A DNA stretch of 64,000 nucleotides from Chelydra serpentina (lineage: Eukaryota; Chordata; Testudines; Chelydridae). Positions 36,050-46,769 of the stretch are shown here, in pieces (position 1 is the stretch's first letter; each line of letters begins with the position of its first letter). The notes under the pieces are model-generated. The model ran no database searches. It saw nothing but the letters and a program-made list of their open reading frames with translations, and was not told the origin of the DNA. The position numbers were made by a program, and so were the translations under genes. The stretch is taken from the NCBI GenBank assembly GCA_037349315.1, contig JBAIAC010000021.1, positions 1,488,001 to 1,552,000 of the forward strand. Reading direction: 5' to 3'.

Positions 36050-36496
36050 CACATCTTTCGGATCACAGGCCTGTTCAGGAAGCTGCAAGCGGGGACTTTC
36101 TTCCCAGACTAGAAGATCACCATAGGGGATGTCGAAATGCCCATTGTGGTCCTTGGAGGTCCCGCTTACCCTTTAATGCCGTGGCTCATGAAATCCTACA
36201 CAGGGAGCCTTGACAGCAGCGAGGAGCGATTCAACAACAGGCTGAGACGATGCAGAATGACTGTTGAGTGTGCTTTTGGCCGTTTAAAGGTCCGCTGGCG
36301 CTGTCTGTATGGGAAGCTGGACCTGGCCAATGACAACATCCTCACGGTTATAGCCGTGTGCTGTACCCTCCATAACATTTGTGAAGGGAAGGGTGAAAGC
36401 TTCACTCAGGCATGGACCACGGAGGTTCAACACCTGGAGGATGAATTTGAACAGCCAGAGACCAGGGCTGTTAGAGGGCCCAGCGCGGGGCTGTAA
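36050..36496 (+). pseudogene. Harbinger transposase, C-terminal fragment
   Basis: The frame reads HIFRITGLFRKL then, after a stop, MPIVVLGGPAYPLMPWLMK, RFNNRLRRCRMTVECAFGRL, RWRCL and CTLHNICE. These are the usual blocks of the HARBI1-like DDE transposase C-terminus. The first catalytic Asp regions are missing and there is an in-frame stop near 36110, so it is inactive. Confidence 0.82.
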
Positions 36497-37149
36497 GGGT
36501 TAGGGATGCCTTGAGGGATGCTGAAAGCCACCAGTAATGTTTGGTGCCCTGCACAGGAGTCAAGTGCAGAGGTTCCAATGCCAGTAGGCATCTGTGTTTG
36601 CTACGTATGATGCACTGACTTGCAGTGCCTGTTGCTGTCCTGGGCTACGGTATCTTTTACTTAATGCAATAAAGAATGTTTTCAAAGCCCAAATATTCAT
36701 GTATTGAAAAGCAACACAACTGCTGGGGAAACAGAAAGGGCACGACACATCTGTGCTGTGTGGGAGGAGGGAAGGGGGTGGGGTGGGAACGAGACAATCA
36801 CAGATTTGCAGTATGTCCTGTTATCCTATTCAGCCTTCCTGTCTGGCGTGCCGTGCAATGGGTGCTGCACTTCAGGCTGGCTAAAATGCATGGTGATGGG
36901 GGTTGAGTGCAGTGGGTAAGGGTCGGAGTTTGCAGGGCTGGGTGGTGAAGCTACAGGTGTTGGAGGCAGCTGGTGGCGTTAAGAAAAGGGATGTTGGGGG
37001 AAGTGGGTTGGTGGTGACATGGGGGCACAAGAGAAAGAGTTTTGGGACAAGGGCTGCGGGGGGGGTTGGGGGTGCAGGCAGGGATCTGATCCATCTGCAG
37101 TGATACGAGTGCCCGTATCGAGTCTGCTTGGCCCTCCATGATGCTTTGC

Positions 37150-38352
37150 AGTCACTCCGTGCTTTGGTGCTGGTGATCCGCATTCTGCTGGCGGAGCCTC
37201 CTGTCAGTCTCCCACCACTCCTGTAATTTTTGATTTTCATTAAGGGACTGCTCCATGACGTCATGCACCGAGTCCGCCTTGCTTCTTCGCGGACGCTTCC
37301 TGATTCTGTGCAGTCTCTTGGCCGGTGATAACAAGGACGGCTGGGATCTCAAAGCCAAAATGCAACACTTAACAGAGGTAGCATTGTTCACACCAGACAG
37401 AGCAATGATTCGGCCGAACTTAAAGACATGCACAGTGCACACGATAGCAGAAAGTGCCCGTCCCAAAGCGAGCGCACATAACCCAAAAGGAGCCCCAAAA
37501 TGGTGAGTAAGCACAGGGGCAAGGGGGGACTGATCGTTTCAGGGCCCTACTGTCCTCTGGGGTTCTATGCCTTGGGGAGAGCCAACAGCTGCAGGGGGCC
37601 CCTATACTGAACACTGTCCCCACATTTTCCACAGGATGAGTTTGTCCTGGAAGATATCTCGCTGCTGAGGGTGACCTGGGAAGCACGGGAGGGTCTTCTA
37701 CTGCAATGCGGCTTCCGCCCTGGCCCTTATGCCGCTTGTTTGTGTGCAGCAATGGTCCCCCTGCCCCTCATGGCACAGTGACGTGGACACGTTAGCCTGA
37801 CCGGGACAAGGAGCACAGTAGCTCTGCCAAGGAACCCGTGTAAGCGGATTGCCCAGCTTCTGCATGAGACCTTTGAAGAGATCGCTGAGGCCGATTACTG
37901 TGAGGTGAGAGAGCACATCAAAGCCCGATTCCACATCTAGGCATGCACACAGCCCTAACCCTTCTTTCCATGGTGCTCTTTGGAGTGGAGGTGGGGTCGC
38001 CCCCAAGTATCGCGTCCGGCTCTTTGCTGAATTGGCAGGTCGCAGGGGCAGTACCGGAGCAGCCGTTTGCCTTGCGGGCTCTGCGGTAGGCATTCCACAG
38101 CTCCTTCACTTTAACCCTGCTCTGCACTGTGTCCCGGTCATGGCCCCTTTCCGTCCTGGCCCTTGATATCTGCCCGAAGGTATCGTAATTCCTACAGCTG
38201 GAGCGCAGCTGGGACTGGACAGCTTCCTCCCCCCAGAAACACTGATGAGGTCCAGCACCTCGGCATTGCTCCATACTGGGGATCACCTGGCACGTGGTGG
38301 GATGGTCACCTGGAAAGATGCGCTGAGAGCACTCCACGGCCTGACTGAGCAA
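37150..38352 (-). pseudogene. Harbinger Myb/SANT-like DNA-binding protein remnant
   Basis: Minus strand at 38200-37960 reads RDTVQSRVKVKELWNAYRR then NGCSGTAPATCQFSKE and DAILGGDPTSTPKSTM, a pattern common in Myb/SANT-like proteins of turtle and crocodile genomes. A C-terminal part (SLNENQKLQEWWETDRRLRQ) follows near 37240 after frame changes. Intact coding is lost. Confidence 0.7.
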
Positions 38353-38690
38353 ACAGGAAGGGAAATTTCAAAATTCCCAGAGAATTTAAAGGGCGGGTCT
38401 GATGGTTGGTCACCTGAGGCCAGGGCAGTAGAGTTCAAAGTGATGACCAGAGTGGCTAGAATAGGCATTGTGGGACACTTCTGGAGGCCGATCAGAGCGC
38501 ATGAATAGACCAGGGCTTCAACACTGGCACCACGGCGCTCCAGCCAGGGCGCAGATGTCTCTATGCTTCTCGTGGAGGTGGATTACCAGGGGCGCTCCAG
38601 CTGCGGAGTCCTTGCCAGTGTGGACACCTCAGGAGTTAGGGCGCCCGGGGCTGATTTAATGCGCTCTAACTTGCAAGTGTAGCCAAGGCC

Positions 38691-38904
38691 TTAGGAGCTG
38701 CTTCTCAGCTTCTAGCCCCAAGCTGCTTTAGCCAACAGACCCAAGAGCACTCTCTGGCTTTTCCCTGGGTCACACTGAGCTCACAGGGCACTGCTTGGTG
38801 TCCCAGTTCAGGGCAACTGCACCTGTATTTCCCCCATAGGGTCCAGCAAGGGCTCCCATTCGAGGGTCCCAGCTCCTCAACCGTCACCTCTCTTGGACGC
38901 ACAC
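38691..38904. other. Short unclassified stretch
   Basis: No feature recognised between the Harbinger end and the next LTR. Related 'cctgcctacactgtgaattcac' type text continues after that LTR at 40670. Confidence 0.3.
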
Positions 38905-39768
38905 TGTAGGAATATTATGTAGGTATATTAAAAAAAAGGTCTATATTAGAAGTGAAAGTGATTCCCCATAATTGGTCCCCCACAATTTGAATCCCATAGC
39001 ATTACCAAGGAAAGGATCTCTTGGGTTTCTTGTTAACTTGCAAGCTACTGTCTGTGTCTGTGTAAAGCTTGTAAGCCCTTGATTGACTCTGTTCTCAAAG
39101 AGATACTTTATTGCTGTGTGAAACTTGCAAACAGTTAATTGACCCTGCACTCAAAGCGATACATTGTAATGGCAACTGTTCTTAGAAGCAGCACAGAAAG
39201 ACTCCCACCCTCTGTAATTTTCTTTATCTCGCTTTGTCATGAATGTTAAAGGGCGGGGAATCTCAAATAAATTAGTAACATCCCGAAAGATATAGAGACA
39301 GTAAAATAAATGTGATTAGGATAGAGAATGTATGTGAATGAATGCTTGGTTTACATGAACGGTCAGGGAGGTGCCAGCCTAGGAATTCAGTGTCGATCGG
39401 CCAAAGAAGGCGTCAAGTGGAGACAACCAGATGACCCCCGGAGGACAAACTGGAATCCACCCCACCATCTCAAAGGATGAGAAAACCGACAAGCACCTGA
39501 TAGCCATCACGGAGCCATCATGACAAACAACATGACGAAGCAATGCCCATGGACCGGCATAGGAATTTATTCCTATAAGTACAGAACCAAAAGACTAAGA
39601 ACTTTGAGTCTAGTTCTGCTACCACCCTCCAGGAGCATTAGGTGCGCACCTGACAAGGACTCGGCTCCACCCTCATGCCCAAGTTACCTGGCCAGTAACT
39701 TGGCAAGAGGAACTTCTAGGCTGGTAACTATAACATCTATGCAGAACCTGTATGAATGAGTATGAATG

Positions 39769-40502
39769 CAGGGCCGGCTCTAGGTTTTTTGCCGCCCCAA
39801 GCAAAAAATTGTTTGGCTGCCCCCCACCCCACCCCTGGGCTCCCCCCCGCACCCTCTGCCACCCCCCCCGGGCTCTCACCTCCCCCACCAGTGCCCTCCC
39901 TCATCCTCACTCCCTGCCACCCAGCCCTGGGCTCCCCCCGACCAGTGCTGACTCTGCCTGCTCCCCCCTCATCTCCAGCCTGTCCGGTGCTGGCAGGGTC
40001 GGGGTAAGCAGCGGGGCTCCCAGGCCACGCCTCAGCCCAGGGTCCCTCCAGCCGGGGCTCCCGGGAGGGCAGAGCCGGGGGGACTGCCCCGGCAGGGGGC
40101 TGAGGAGCCAGGGCAGGGCAGCCGCAGAGGGAGCGGAGCCCCAGAGAGTGGGACGCAGACCCCGCACGGCAGCACCCCGGGCACCGGACCCCTCTATGGC
40201 CCCGCTGCTGCTGCTGCTCCTAGCCACCCTGCCGCAGCCCCTGAGTGGCTCAGGCACTTCACACAGCTGCCGCAGCCCCTGAGTGGCTCAGGCACTTCAC
40301 ACAGCTCCGGCTATGATGCTCGGGGGGCGGCCTGCAGGCAGCTCCGTGTGCCCTGCGGGGCGGCCCCCAGCCCGAGTGTCCCAGTCCTTTTGCCGCCCCA
40401 AGCAAAAAAATTTAAAAAAAAAAAGGATGGCCAGAATGCTGCCCCTGAAAATGTGCTGCCCCAAGCACGTGCTTGGTTTGCTGGTGCCTAGAGCCGCCCC
40501 TG
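39769..40502 (+). mobile_element. hAT-type element with 8-bp target duplication and foreign GC-rich cargo
   Basis: Ends CAGGGCCGGCTCTAGG and CCTAGAGCCGCCCCTG are inverted repeats. Flanks are an exact TATGAATG duplication (39761-39768, 40503-40510). The centre (about 39950-40380) is GC-rich and unlike the AT-rich ends. It includes a directly repeated 41-bp piece and a short signal-peptide-like frame. Confidence 0.92.
40196..40282 (+). other. Signal-peptide-like short ORF inside the hAT element
   Basis: ATG opens a 28-codon frame: MAPLLLLLLATLPQPLSGSG and then THSCRSP, stop. The upstream text is GC-rich like a 5' UTR. The hydrophobic Leu run and small residues after it look like a secretion signal, perhaps from a captured first exon of a host gene. 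Function is doubtful. Confidence 0.35.
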
Positions 40503-40668
40503 TATGAATGGATTTATGAATACATAAGGAATAAGTAGTAATAAGAATAAGTAGTCATAAAACATTGTGTCTTTTTATCTTTTATTATATTTACAATAAA
40601 TGTGGTGTTTTTGCATTATCCCTCTTAAAAGATCCTTAGTCAGTCTTATTTTTATGGTATAACAACAC

Positions 40669-41168
40669 CTGTATCTCCTTTCCTCCTGGGTGTTTCCAGG
40701 CTGCACAATTCCCTGCCTACACTGTGAATTCACCAGCAGGTCAGAGCCCCTCTGCAGGCCTCCGTTGCCTTCTCCTCAGAGGCTAAAACTAGCGTAAGTA
40801 CCCACAGGTTAGTCACCACTCAGCAAGCACATTTATTCTGAAGGTGAAAGCGTTACAGAGAAAACGTATTGAGAACACCACAAGAACCTACACGCGCGCT
40901 AATAAGCTACCCAGAGATCAACCGAACCTCAACCAGGGCTCGGGAAGGTCTTCGAGGCACACCCAGGGGTTTGTCTGTGGTCACAAGTTCATAACAGCTG
41001 TTAGCTCGGGAAAAGAACCCCCCGGAATCCGAGTCCCTCCTTTTATCCAGCTCAGGGCTCCGGTCTTGTCCTCCCATAGCAGGAGATCAGCCGACAATGG
41101 GTTTCTCCTCTGGAGATGAGACGTTGCCTTCCCGTCCTCCCAAGTATCTCCTAGGGATGCCACTCAAC
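40669..41168. other. Unclassified sequence left of repeat R copy 3
   Basis: No gene. Repetitive-looking text of unknown family. Confidence 0.3.
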
Positions 41169-41922
41169 TGACAGTTCGTCCTTAGCTGGCCCGTTGTTCC
41201 AGAGTCTTTCAAACACTTCCCAGAGTTTACATTCGGCAATCTCCCTCTAGAGCTGGTCCATGCAATCCCACAAGAATGTGGAAACATTTGCCTGTTTAAT
41301 ACTGTGAATTTTTAGGCGCAGCAGTTCTCAAACTTTTTTACTGGTGACCCCTTTCACACAGCAAGCCTCTGAGTGCGACACCCCTAATAAATAAAAAACA
41401 CTTTTAAACATATTTAACACCCTTATAAATACTGGAGGCAAAGCGAGGTTTGGGATGGAGGCTGACACCTCGCGACTCCCCATGTAATAATCTCGTGACC
41501 CCCTGAGCAGTCCCGACCCCCAGTTTGAGAACCCCTGTTCTAGGGCACTTAAACTTAATTCAGTAAGGTTTGTCCTGGGTATTGCAGGAAATTGCCATCT
41601 CGGTCACACCTGGCTTCCTTGCTTTTTGCCTCTGCTTCTCTCTCTATTCTGTGTGTTCTCCTTTCACCCACACACGGAGCAGGGCTCACCAGTCCAGCAG
41701 GGGTCAGTAGGACACACACACACACACACACACCAGGGTTCACCACTCCAGCAGGGGTCAGTAGGATACACACACCACACACACACAGGCTCATCACTCC
41801 AGCAGGGGTCAGTAGGATATACACACACACACACACACACCAGGGCTCACCACTCCAGCAGGGGTCAGTAGGACAGACAGATGGACACACTCACACACAC
41901 ACACACTACTCAGCAAAACTCC
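41169..41922. repeat. Repeat R, copy 3, without LTR B (empty site)
   Basis: Same blocks as copies 1 and 2, with a hAT-like insertion (about 41325-41540) that starts 'cagttctcaaac' and ends 'gtttgagaacccctg'. A (CA)n-rich minisatellite runs from 41705 to 41910. At 'cagcaaaactccctctgccc' (41911-41930) the sequence passes directly into the carbonic anhydrase flank, so LTR B is absent. Confidence 0.85.
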
Positions 41923-42229
41923 CTCTGCCCAGTCAGTCTAAACTCCTGGCGGTGGGGGGCTTGCGATCCAGTCCTCCTGAGCTATATTAGCTGAAGGGTG
42001 CGTTCCCACCCAGTCTCCAAGAGGACTGTGATCAATGCTGTCTCCAGGACTGTGGAGCAAAACCTATCCCTATTTTATAGAGGGGGAAACTGAGGCCCAG
42101 AGCGGGGATGGCGCTTGATGATGGTGACATAGGGAGTCTGTGGCTGAACTAGGAATTGAACCCAGGAGTCCTGGCTCCTAGCACCGCCCCCTGCCTAGGT
42201 TCAGCCTCTAGGTGTCTGGCTCTGTCCCC

Positions 42230-45200
42230 CTAGAGGTGCCAGGCGATTGCTGCGGTACTGATGAGCATAGGGATCAAGGCTGCAGGCCGCAGGGTGGAAG
42301 AGGAGCTGGGGGTGACTCGGAGGGCCGCCGAGGCCTGCACTTGGCGATCCCCAAGGCTCTGCAGAGGCCGGTAGTTGTTCTGTAGCCGGGGCCCAGTATC
42401 TGAGTCTGTGGAGCTGAGGATGGAGGGGAATGCAGACACCTGGGGGGAGAGAGTCCGATTAGTGGGGGAGGGGCAAATTGAGGGGGGAGGCAAACTTGAG
42501 GTGCCCGAGTGAGTGGAGAGGCAGACACCCCATCAATGGAGAGAACTCAGAACCCAGAAGTCCTGACTCCAAGCCGTCCCGCTCTAACCCACTAGAACTC
42601 ACTCCCCTCCCAAAGCTGGGAATAGAACCCAGGAGTCCTGACTCCCTCCCTTCCCCCCAACCCCACACTCACCACGCCTGGAGGCACCAGGATGGGGTCG
42701 GGGAAGACAGTCCAGACCACGACTTCGTCACAGTTGGGGGTGGTGAGGGAGCCGTGGTAGCGGTAATAGCGGGTTAGGTCCACCGAGCCCAGGAGCTCCC
42801 GCAGGGAGAAGGAGCCGTCCAGATCCGTATCCTCCCCTGGAGGGGCAGAGGGAGAGTGAGGGCCCAGCTCGGCCCCTCCCAGAGCTGGGGATAGAACCCA
42901 GGAGTCCTAGCTCCCAACCCCCCTGCTCTAATCCATTGTTCTCTCTCTCCCCCTGGTGGCACAGAGCTGTACTGTCCCCAGCCCCAATGCTAGGCCAGCC
43001 ATAATCCACCTCTTCTCCCGCACCCCAGTTCAGGGGATACTCACCCTTCAGAGCCACCTTCTTCAAGTGCTGGGTGAAGGAATCCCAGTAGTGGGAGGGG
43101 CGTGCGTGGGCTGTTGCCTGAGGGACAAGATCACATGAGTACAACAAATGGGGAAACTGAGGCGTGGGGAAGGCTGGGAGTCATAGAGTGACTCAGAGTA
43201 AGACTCCAGGCCCTTCTTGAATCATTAGATACCACTTCCCACCCAGAGAACCCAGGAGTTCTGCTGCTCAGACCCCACTGTTCTAACGTACTAGACCCGA
43301 CTCCCTGTCCAGAGCTGGGGATTGAACCCAGGAGTCCTGCTTCCCAGCCCCCGCTGTTCTAACGTACTAGACCCCCACTTCCTGTCCAGAGCTGGGGACC
43401 GAACCCAGGAGTCCGGGCTCATCGCCCAGCACTGCCTCACCTGGAGGAAGAAGGCCAGCACAGCGATTCCCTCGGGATCCTTGAGGGCGTCAGTCATGCT
43501 CAGGTTGTTCTTGGTATGAACAATGTGGAGCTAAAGGGGGAGGGAGAGAAAAACTGGAGAGCGCCCCCTATGGATCCCCCGCCTGCTCCCTGCAGCACAG
43601 TGCCCCCAACGGATCCCCCGCCTGCTCCCTGCAGCACAGCGCCCCCTACGGATCCCCTGCCTGCTCCTTGCAGCACAGCGCCCCCTGCTGATCCCCCGCC
43701 TGCTCCCTGCAGCACAGCGCCCCCTACGGATCCCCCGCCTGCTCCCTGCAGCACAGCGCCCCCTACGGATCCCCCGCCTGCTCCCTGCAGCACAGCGCCC
43801 CCTACGGATCCCCGCCCTCCCCCTGCAGCACAGCGCCCCCTGCTGATCCCCGCCCTCCCCCTGCAGCACAGCGCCCCCTGCTGATCCCCGCCCTCTCCTG
43901 CAGCACAGCGCCCCCTGCTGATCCCCACCCTCTCCTGCAGCACAGCGCCCCCTGCTGATCCCCACCCTCCCCCTGCAGCACAGCGCCCCCTGCTGATCCC
44001 CACCCTCCCCCTGCAGCACAGCGCCCCCTACTGATCCTCCGCCTGATCCCTGCAGCACAGCGCCCCCTGCTGAGCTCCCCCCTAGCTCTGCACTGGGGCA
44101 CTGGGGCCAGCGCTGCGCCCCCGCCTCTCTCACCTCCATGGAGAAACTTTTGTAATTGATTAAATGCTCCGAGCCAGGCTGGGCTGCCCCCTGGCCCCAG
44201 TGCAGGTGGAAGGATTTGGCTGTGTAGGTAGCTGGGAGCCCCTGGGCGCTGAGACGGAGCCCATCCGCTAAATGCACGTACACTGTAGGGGGGGAGAGAG
44301 AACAACACAGGGAATGGCAGCCAGGTGTCCGGCGTGGCAGCGCTGGGCACTCACCCCTGTGGGAGAGACCAGGGTGGGGAATGGGACCCACCAGGGCTGT
44401 AACATGGGCGGGGTGAGGGCAGTGGCGTAGCCAGGTTTAGAGCACAGGGGGAGCGGAGCTAACAAAAGGCGCCGGGAGCAAAAAGCGTCGGGAGCAAAAA
44501 AGGCACCGGGAGAAAAAAATAAGCTCTGCTCCGGCTGCAGAGTAGGAGCAAAAGGCGTCGGAGCACAAAAAAGGCGCCGCTTCTGCTCAGTGCGGGAGCG
44601 GCCGCTCCCTCTGCTCCCCCCGGCTACGCTACTGGGTGAGGGGGCAGCCACCCAGGTGTGCCCCACGCTTTGAAAACTGTCACCTCCTGCCAGAAGCCGG
44701 TGGATCAGAAGCTGGTGGGAGCTGCCTGCTCGCTTGGGCCCCTGGTCTCTGAGCTGTGGGAGCCGGGGTGCTGGCTGGCTGGCAGGCCGCCCTCCCTGTG
44801 CACCGAGCCAGGCCACCTCGGCACGGCCAGGTGCTCCCCAGGCAGGGCAGGGGCCCAGCTCCGAACTGCGCCCTGATGTGCTCTTGCCTCTCCCCTGCTG
44901 AGCTAAATGGAAGGTAAAATCGGGGGTTGGGGAGGCAGAGGCCCCTTCCTGCGCCCCAATGTGTCACCTCTGGGGGGCACAAAGACGTTTGCTCACCACA
45001 GGTGCTAAAATGCCTAATTCTGGCTCTGGGACCCAGGCATCCGGCACAGCAGCAGAGGGAGCTCGCTTTAGGGGGCAGTCTGTACCTACCTGTCGTCCCC
45101 TTGTTTTCCATGGACGTTAGCTTCCCGGCATCCCCATAGCCAGCGAGGGACACAACCCCCAGGTGGGGATTGTGGACAGCCGCAGGGGTGATAATGTTGA

Positions 45201-46487
45201 TCGGGGACTGCCTGGTGCCGTTACAGTGCCCCTGAGGCAGAGCTGCCCATGTCTCTGGACCTGCCGAGAGGGGAGGAACCGACAGGGATGGGGAAATGGG
45301 GGAGGAGTCAGAATGTTAATCAGCTGCTGTCACCCACCCCAGAGGTGGCTGCATGATGCAAATTTTAGTCCCACAGTCAGGATTCCTGGGTTCTGTCCCT
45401 GACTCTGGCTCCAGAGTGGGCTCTGGTGGGATAAAGTGGGGGAACTGGGAGTCAGGACTCCTGGGTTCTCTCTGCAGCTATGGCCAGGGAATGCTGTCTA
45501 GTGAGTTAGAATAGGGCAGTCTCCTGGGTTTTACACACGGCTCTGGGAGGGGGCTGGAGTCTTGTGGTTTAGACCAGGGGGTGGGGCTGGGAGTGAGGAT
45601 TCCTGGGTTCTATCCCAGGCTCTGGAATGCTGACCCAGCCTTTATTTGTGCCTCAGTTTCCCCACCCATCCAAATGTGGGAAACCAGTAATTAACTGGTT
45701 TAAGTGTAGTAGCCATGTTAGTCTGTGTCAGCAAAATGAAAATAAGAAAGAAAAACTTGTAGCACCTTAGAGACTAACAAATTTATTTCAGCATAAGCTT
45801 TCGTGGGTTAGTACCCACTTCATCGGATGCATGGAATGAAATTATACTTCAGACAGATATTTATACAGTCAGAGAAACATGATGGTCCAGGTGTATAGAC
45901 CAATCTTAAGAGGCTAATTAGTTGAGAGGAAACATGACAACAGGGGAAGAAAAAGCTTTTGTTTCCTCTCAACTAATTAGCCTCTTAAGATTGGTCTATA
46001 CACCTGGACCATCATGTTTCTCTGACTGTATAAATATCTGTCTGAAGTATAATTTCATTCCATGCATCCGATGAAGTGGGTACTAACCCACGAAAGCTTA
46101 TGCTGAAATAAATTTGTTAGTCTCTAAGGTGCTACAAGTTTTTCTTTCTTATTTTCAGTAATTAACTCCCGCCCTGGCTGAGGTCAGAGGGTGGATGTCT
46201 GTGTCTCAGGGGATGGATGGGTTCTCCTACCGCATTTTGGGTCTTCGTAGCACCAGGAACCTGCAGGACAGAGAGAGGTGAGGGAGGGGGTCAGAACCGG
46301 GAGCTGCCACAAAATAACCACATCCTGCTGCCCCCTCCCCTGGGCTTGGCCCCCGCAGGGAGGGCCACTTTAGAGCAGGATCAGGGGCGGGATGGGGAGC
46401 AGCGTTACCTGCCGTATCGGCACTAGTGTAGCCGGCTCCCAGCAGCGTCCCCAGGACAAGGAGGTGCTGGACCCAGGTAGGATTCAT
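42230..46487 (-). CDS. GPI-anchored carbonic anhydrase (CA15/CA4-like), copy 2
   Basis: Tandem duplicate of copy 1. Eight coding exons on the minus strand: 46487-46409, 46260-46231, 45260-45090, 44282-44134, 43530-43441, 43117-43045, 42836-42673, 42439-42230; 966 nt, 321 codons, all borders GT/AG and in phase. Zinc ligands (FHLHWG, LHIVH), GSEH, SLTTP and a C-terminal GPI-type tail ([15 protein letters not shown]) are present. His64 is again Thr. Compared with copy 1 the last exon has 30 extra bases that encode about ten residues (ALRVTPSSS region) before the GPI tail. Exon 7 begins GEDTDLDGS where copy 1 has GQQTYLDGS. Both copies appear functional. Introns differ by two later insertions at 44420 and 45697. 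Confidence 0.94.
43560..44075 (-). repeat. CTCF-like minisatellite in carbonic anhydrase copy 2 intron 4
   Basis: About 14 units of 33-39 bp with 'ctccctgcagcacagcgcc' then 'ccctacggatccccc' or 'ccctgctgatcccc'. Same position as the array in copy 1 but with different unit variants, so the two arrays have changed separately since duplication. Confidence 0.95.
44420..44634 (-). mobile_element. hAT-type MITE with 8-bp target duplication in copy 2
   Basis: Ends CAGTGGCGTAGCC and GGCTACGCTACTG; exact flanks GGTGAGGG (44412-44419, 44635-44642). It is in opposite orientation to the copy at 11528. The empty site is intact in carbonic anhydrase copy 1 near 32340. Confidence 0.93.
45697..46155. mobile_element. 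Inverted pair of Penelope-like element tails
   Basis: Two arms of about 200-250 bp are near-perfect reverse complements, meeting near 45958. Each contains 'gagactaacaaatttatttc' and 'catcggatgcatg' text shared with the tail of the element at 26091. An exact 12-bp duplication, CAGTAATTAACT, flanks it (45685-45696, 46156-46167). Copy 1 has the unoccupied site near 33435. Confidence 0.85.
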
Positions 46488-46760
46488 GTCTCCGATGTCA
46501 CCTGCTGAGAGGAACCTGGGGGAAGCATTGGAGAGACCGGATTCAACTCCCCTGCCCAGAGCCAGCCAGTGCCCCACTCTGGGGCCAGATCGGAGCCTGT
46601 GCCCTAGAGGAGACAGGCCCCAGGCCCCATGTCCCACCCCTGGAGCTGGCACCCCAGAGGGGACAGGCCCCTAGGGATGCTCAGCAGCGAGCAGCTCTCA
46701 CCTGTGCTGTGCCTGGTAGGGGAAGGTCACTCTGCAGGGGTGAAGGGCTCCTCGTAGCTT

Positions 46761-46768
46761 CTTATATA
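46761..46768 (-). promoter_or_regulatory. TATA box of carbonic anhydrase copy 2
   Basis: Minus strand TGTATATAAGAAGC, in the same context as copy 1. The likely non-coding first exon ends at a donor near 46702. Confidence 0.75.
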
Positions 46769-46769
46769 C

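Larger units (their letters stand above)
36042..38690 (+). mobile_element. Degraded PIF/Harbinger DNA transposon
   Basis: Contains a transposase fragment on the plus strand and a Myb/SANT-type DNA-binding protein remnant on the minus strand, the two-gene layout of PIF/Harbinger elements. The right end (gcaagtgtagccaaggcctt) looks like a terminal sequence common in reptile copies. The left end is missing. Confidence 0.78.
38905..40664 (+). mobile_element. Solo LTR-like element with a hAT insertion
   Basis: Begins TGTAGGAATATTATG and ends GGTATAACA, flanked by a 4-bp ACAC duplication (38901-38904, 40665-40668). AATAAA occurs near 40596. Without the hAT insertion at 39769-40502 its length is about 1.03 kb. 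Confidence 0.7.

Noticed and set aside
42230..46487. Second carbonic anhydrase copy as an assembly duplicate of the first
   Set aside because: The copies differ by an in-frame 30-bp indel, coding changes, two insertions with proper target duplications, and separately evolved minisatellites, so they are real paralogues.
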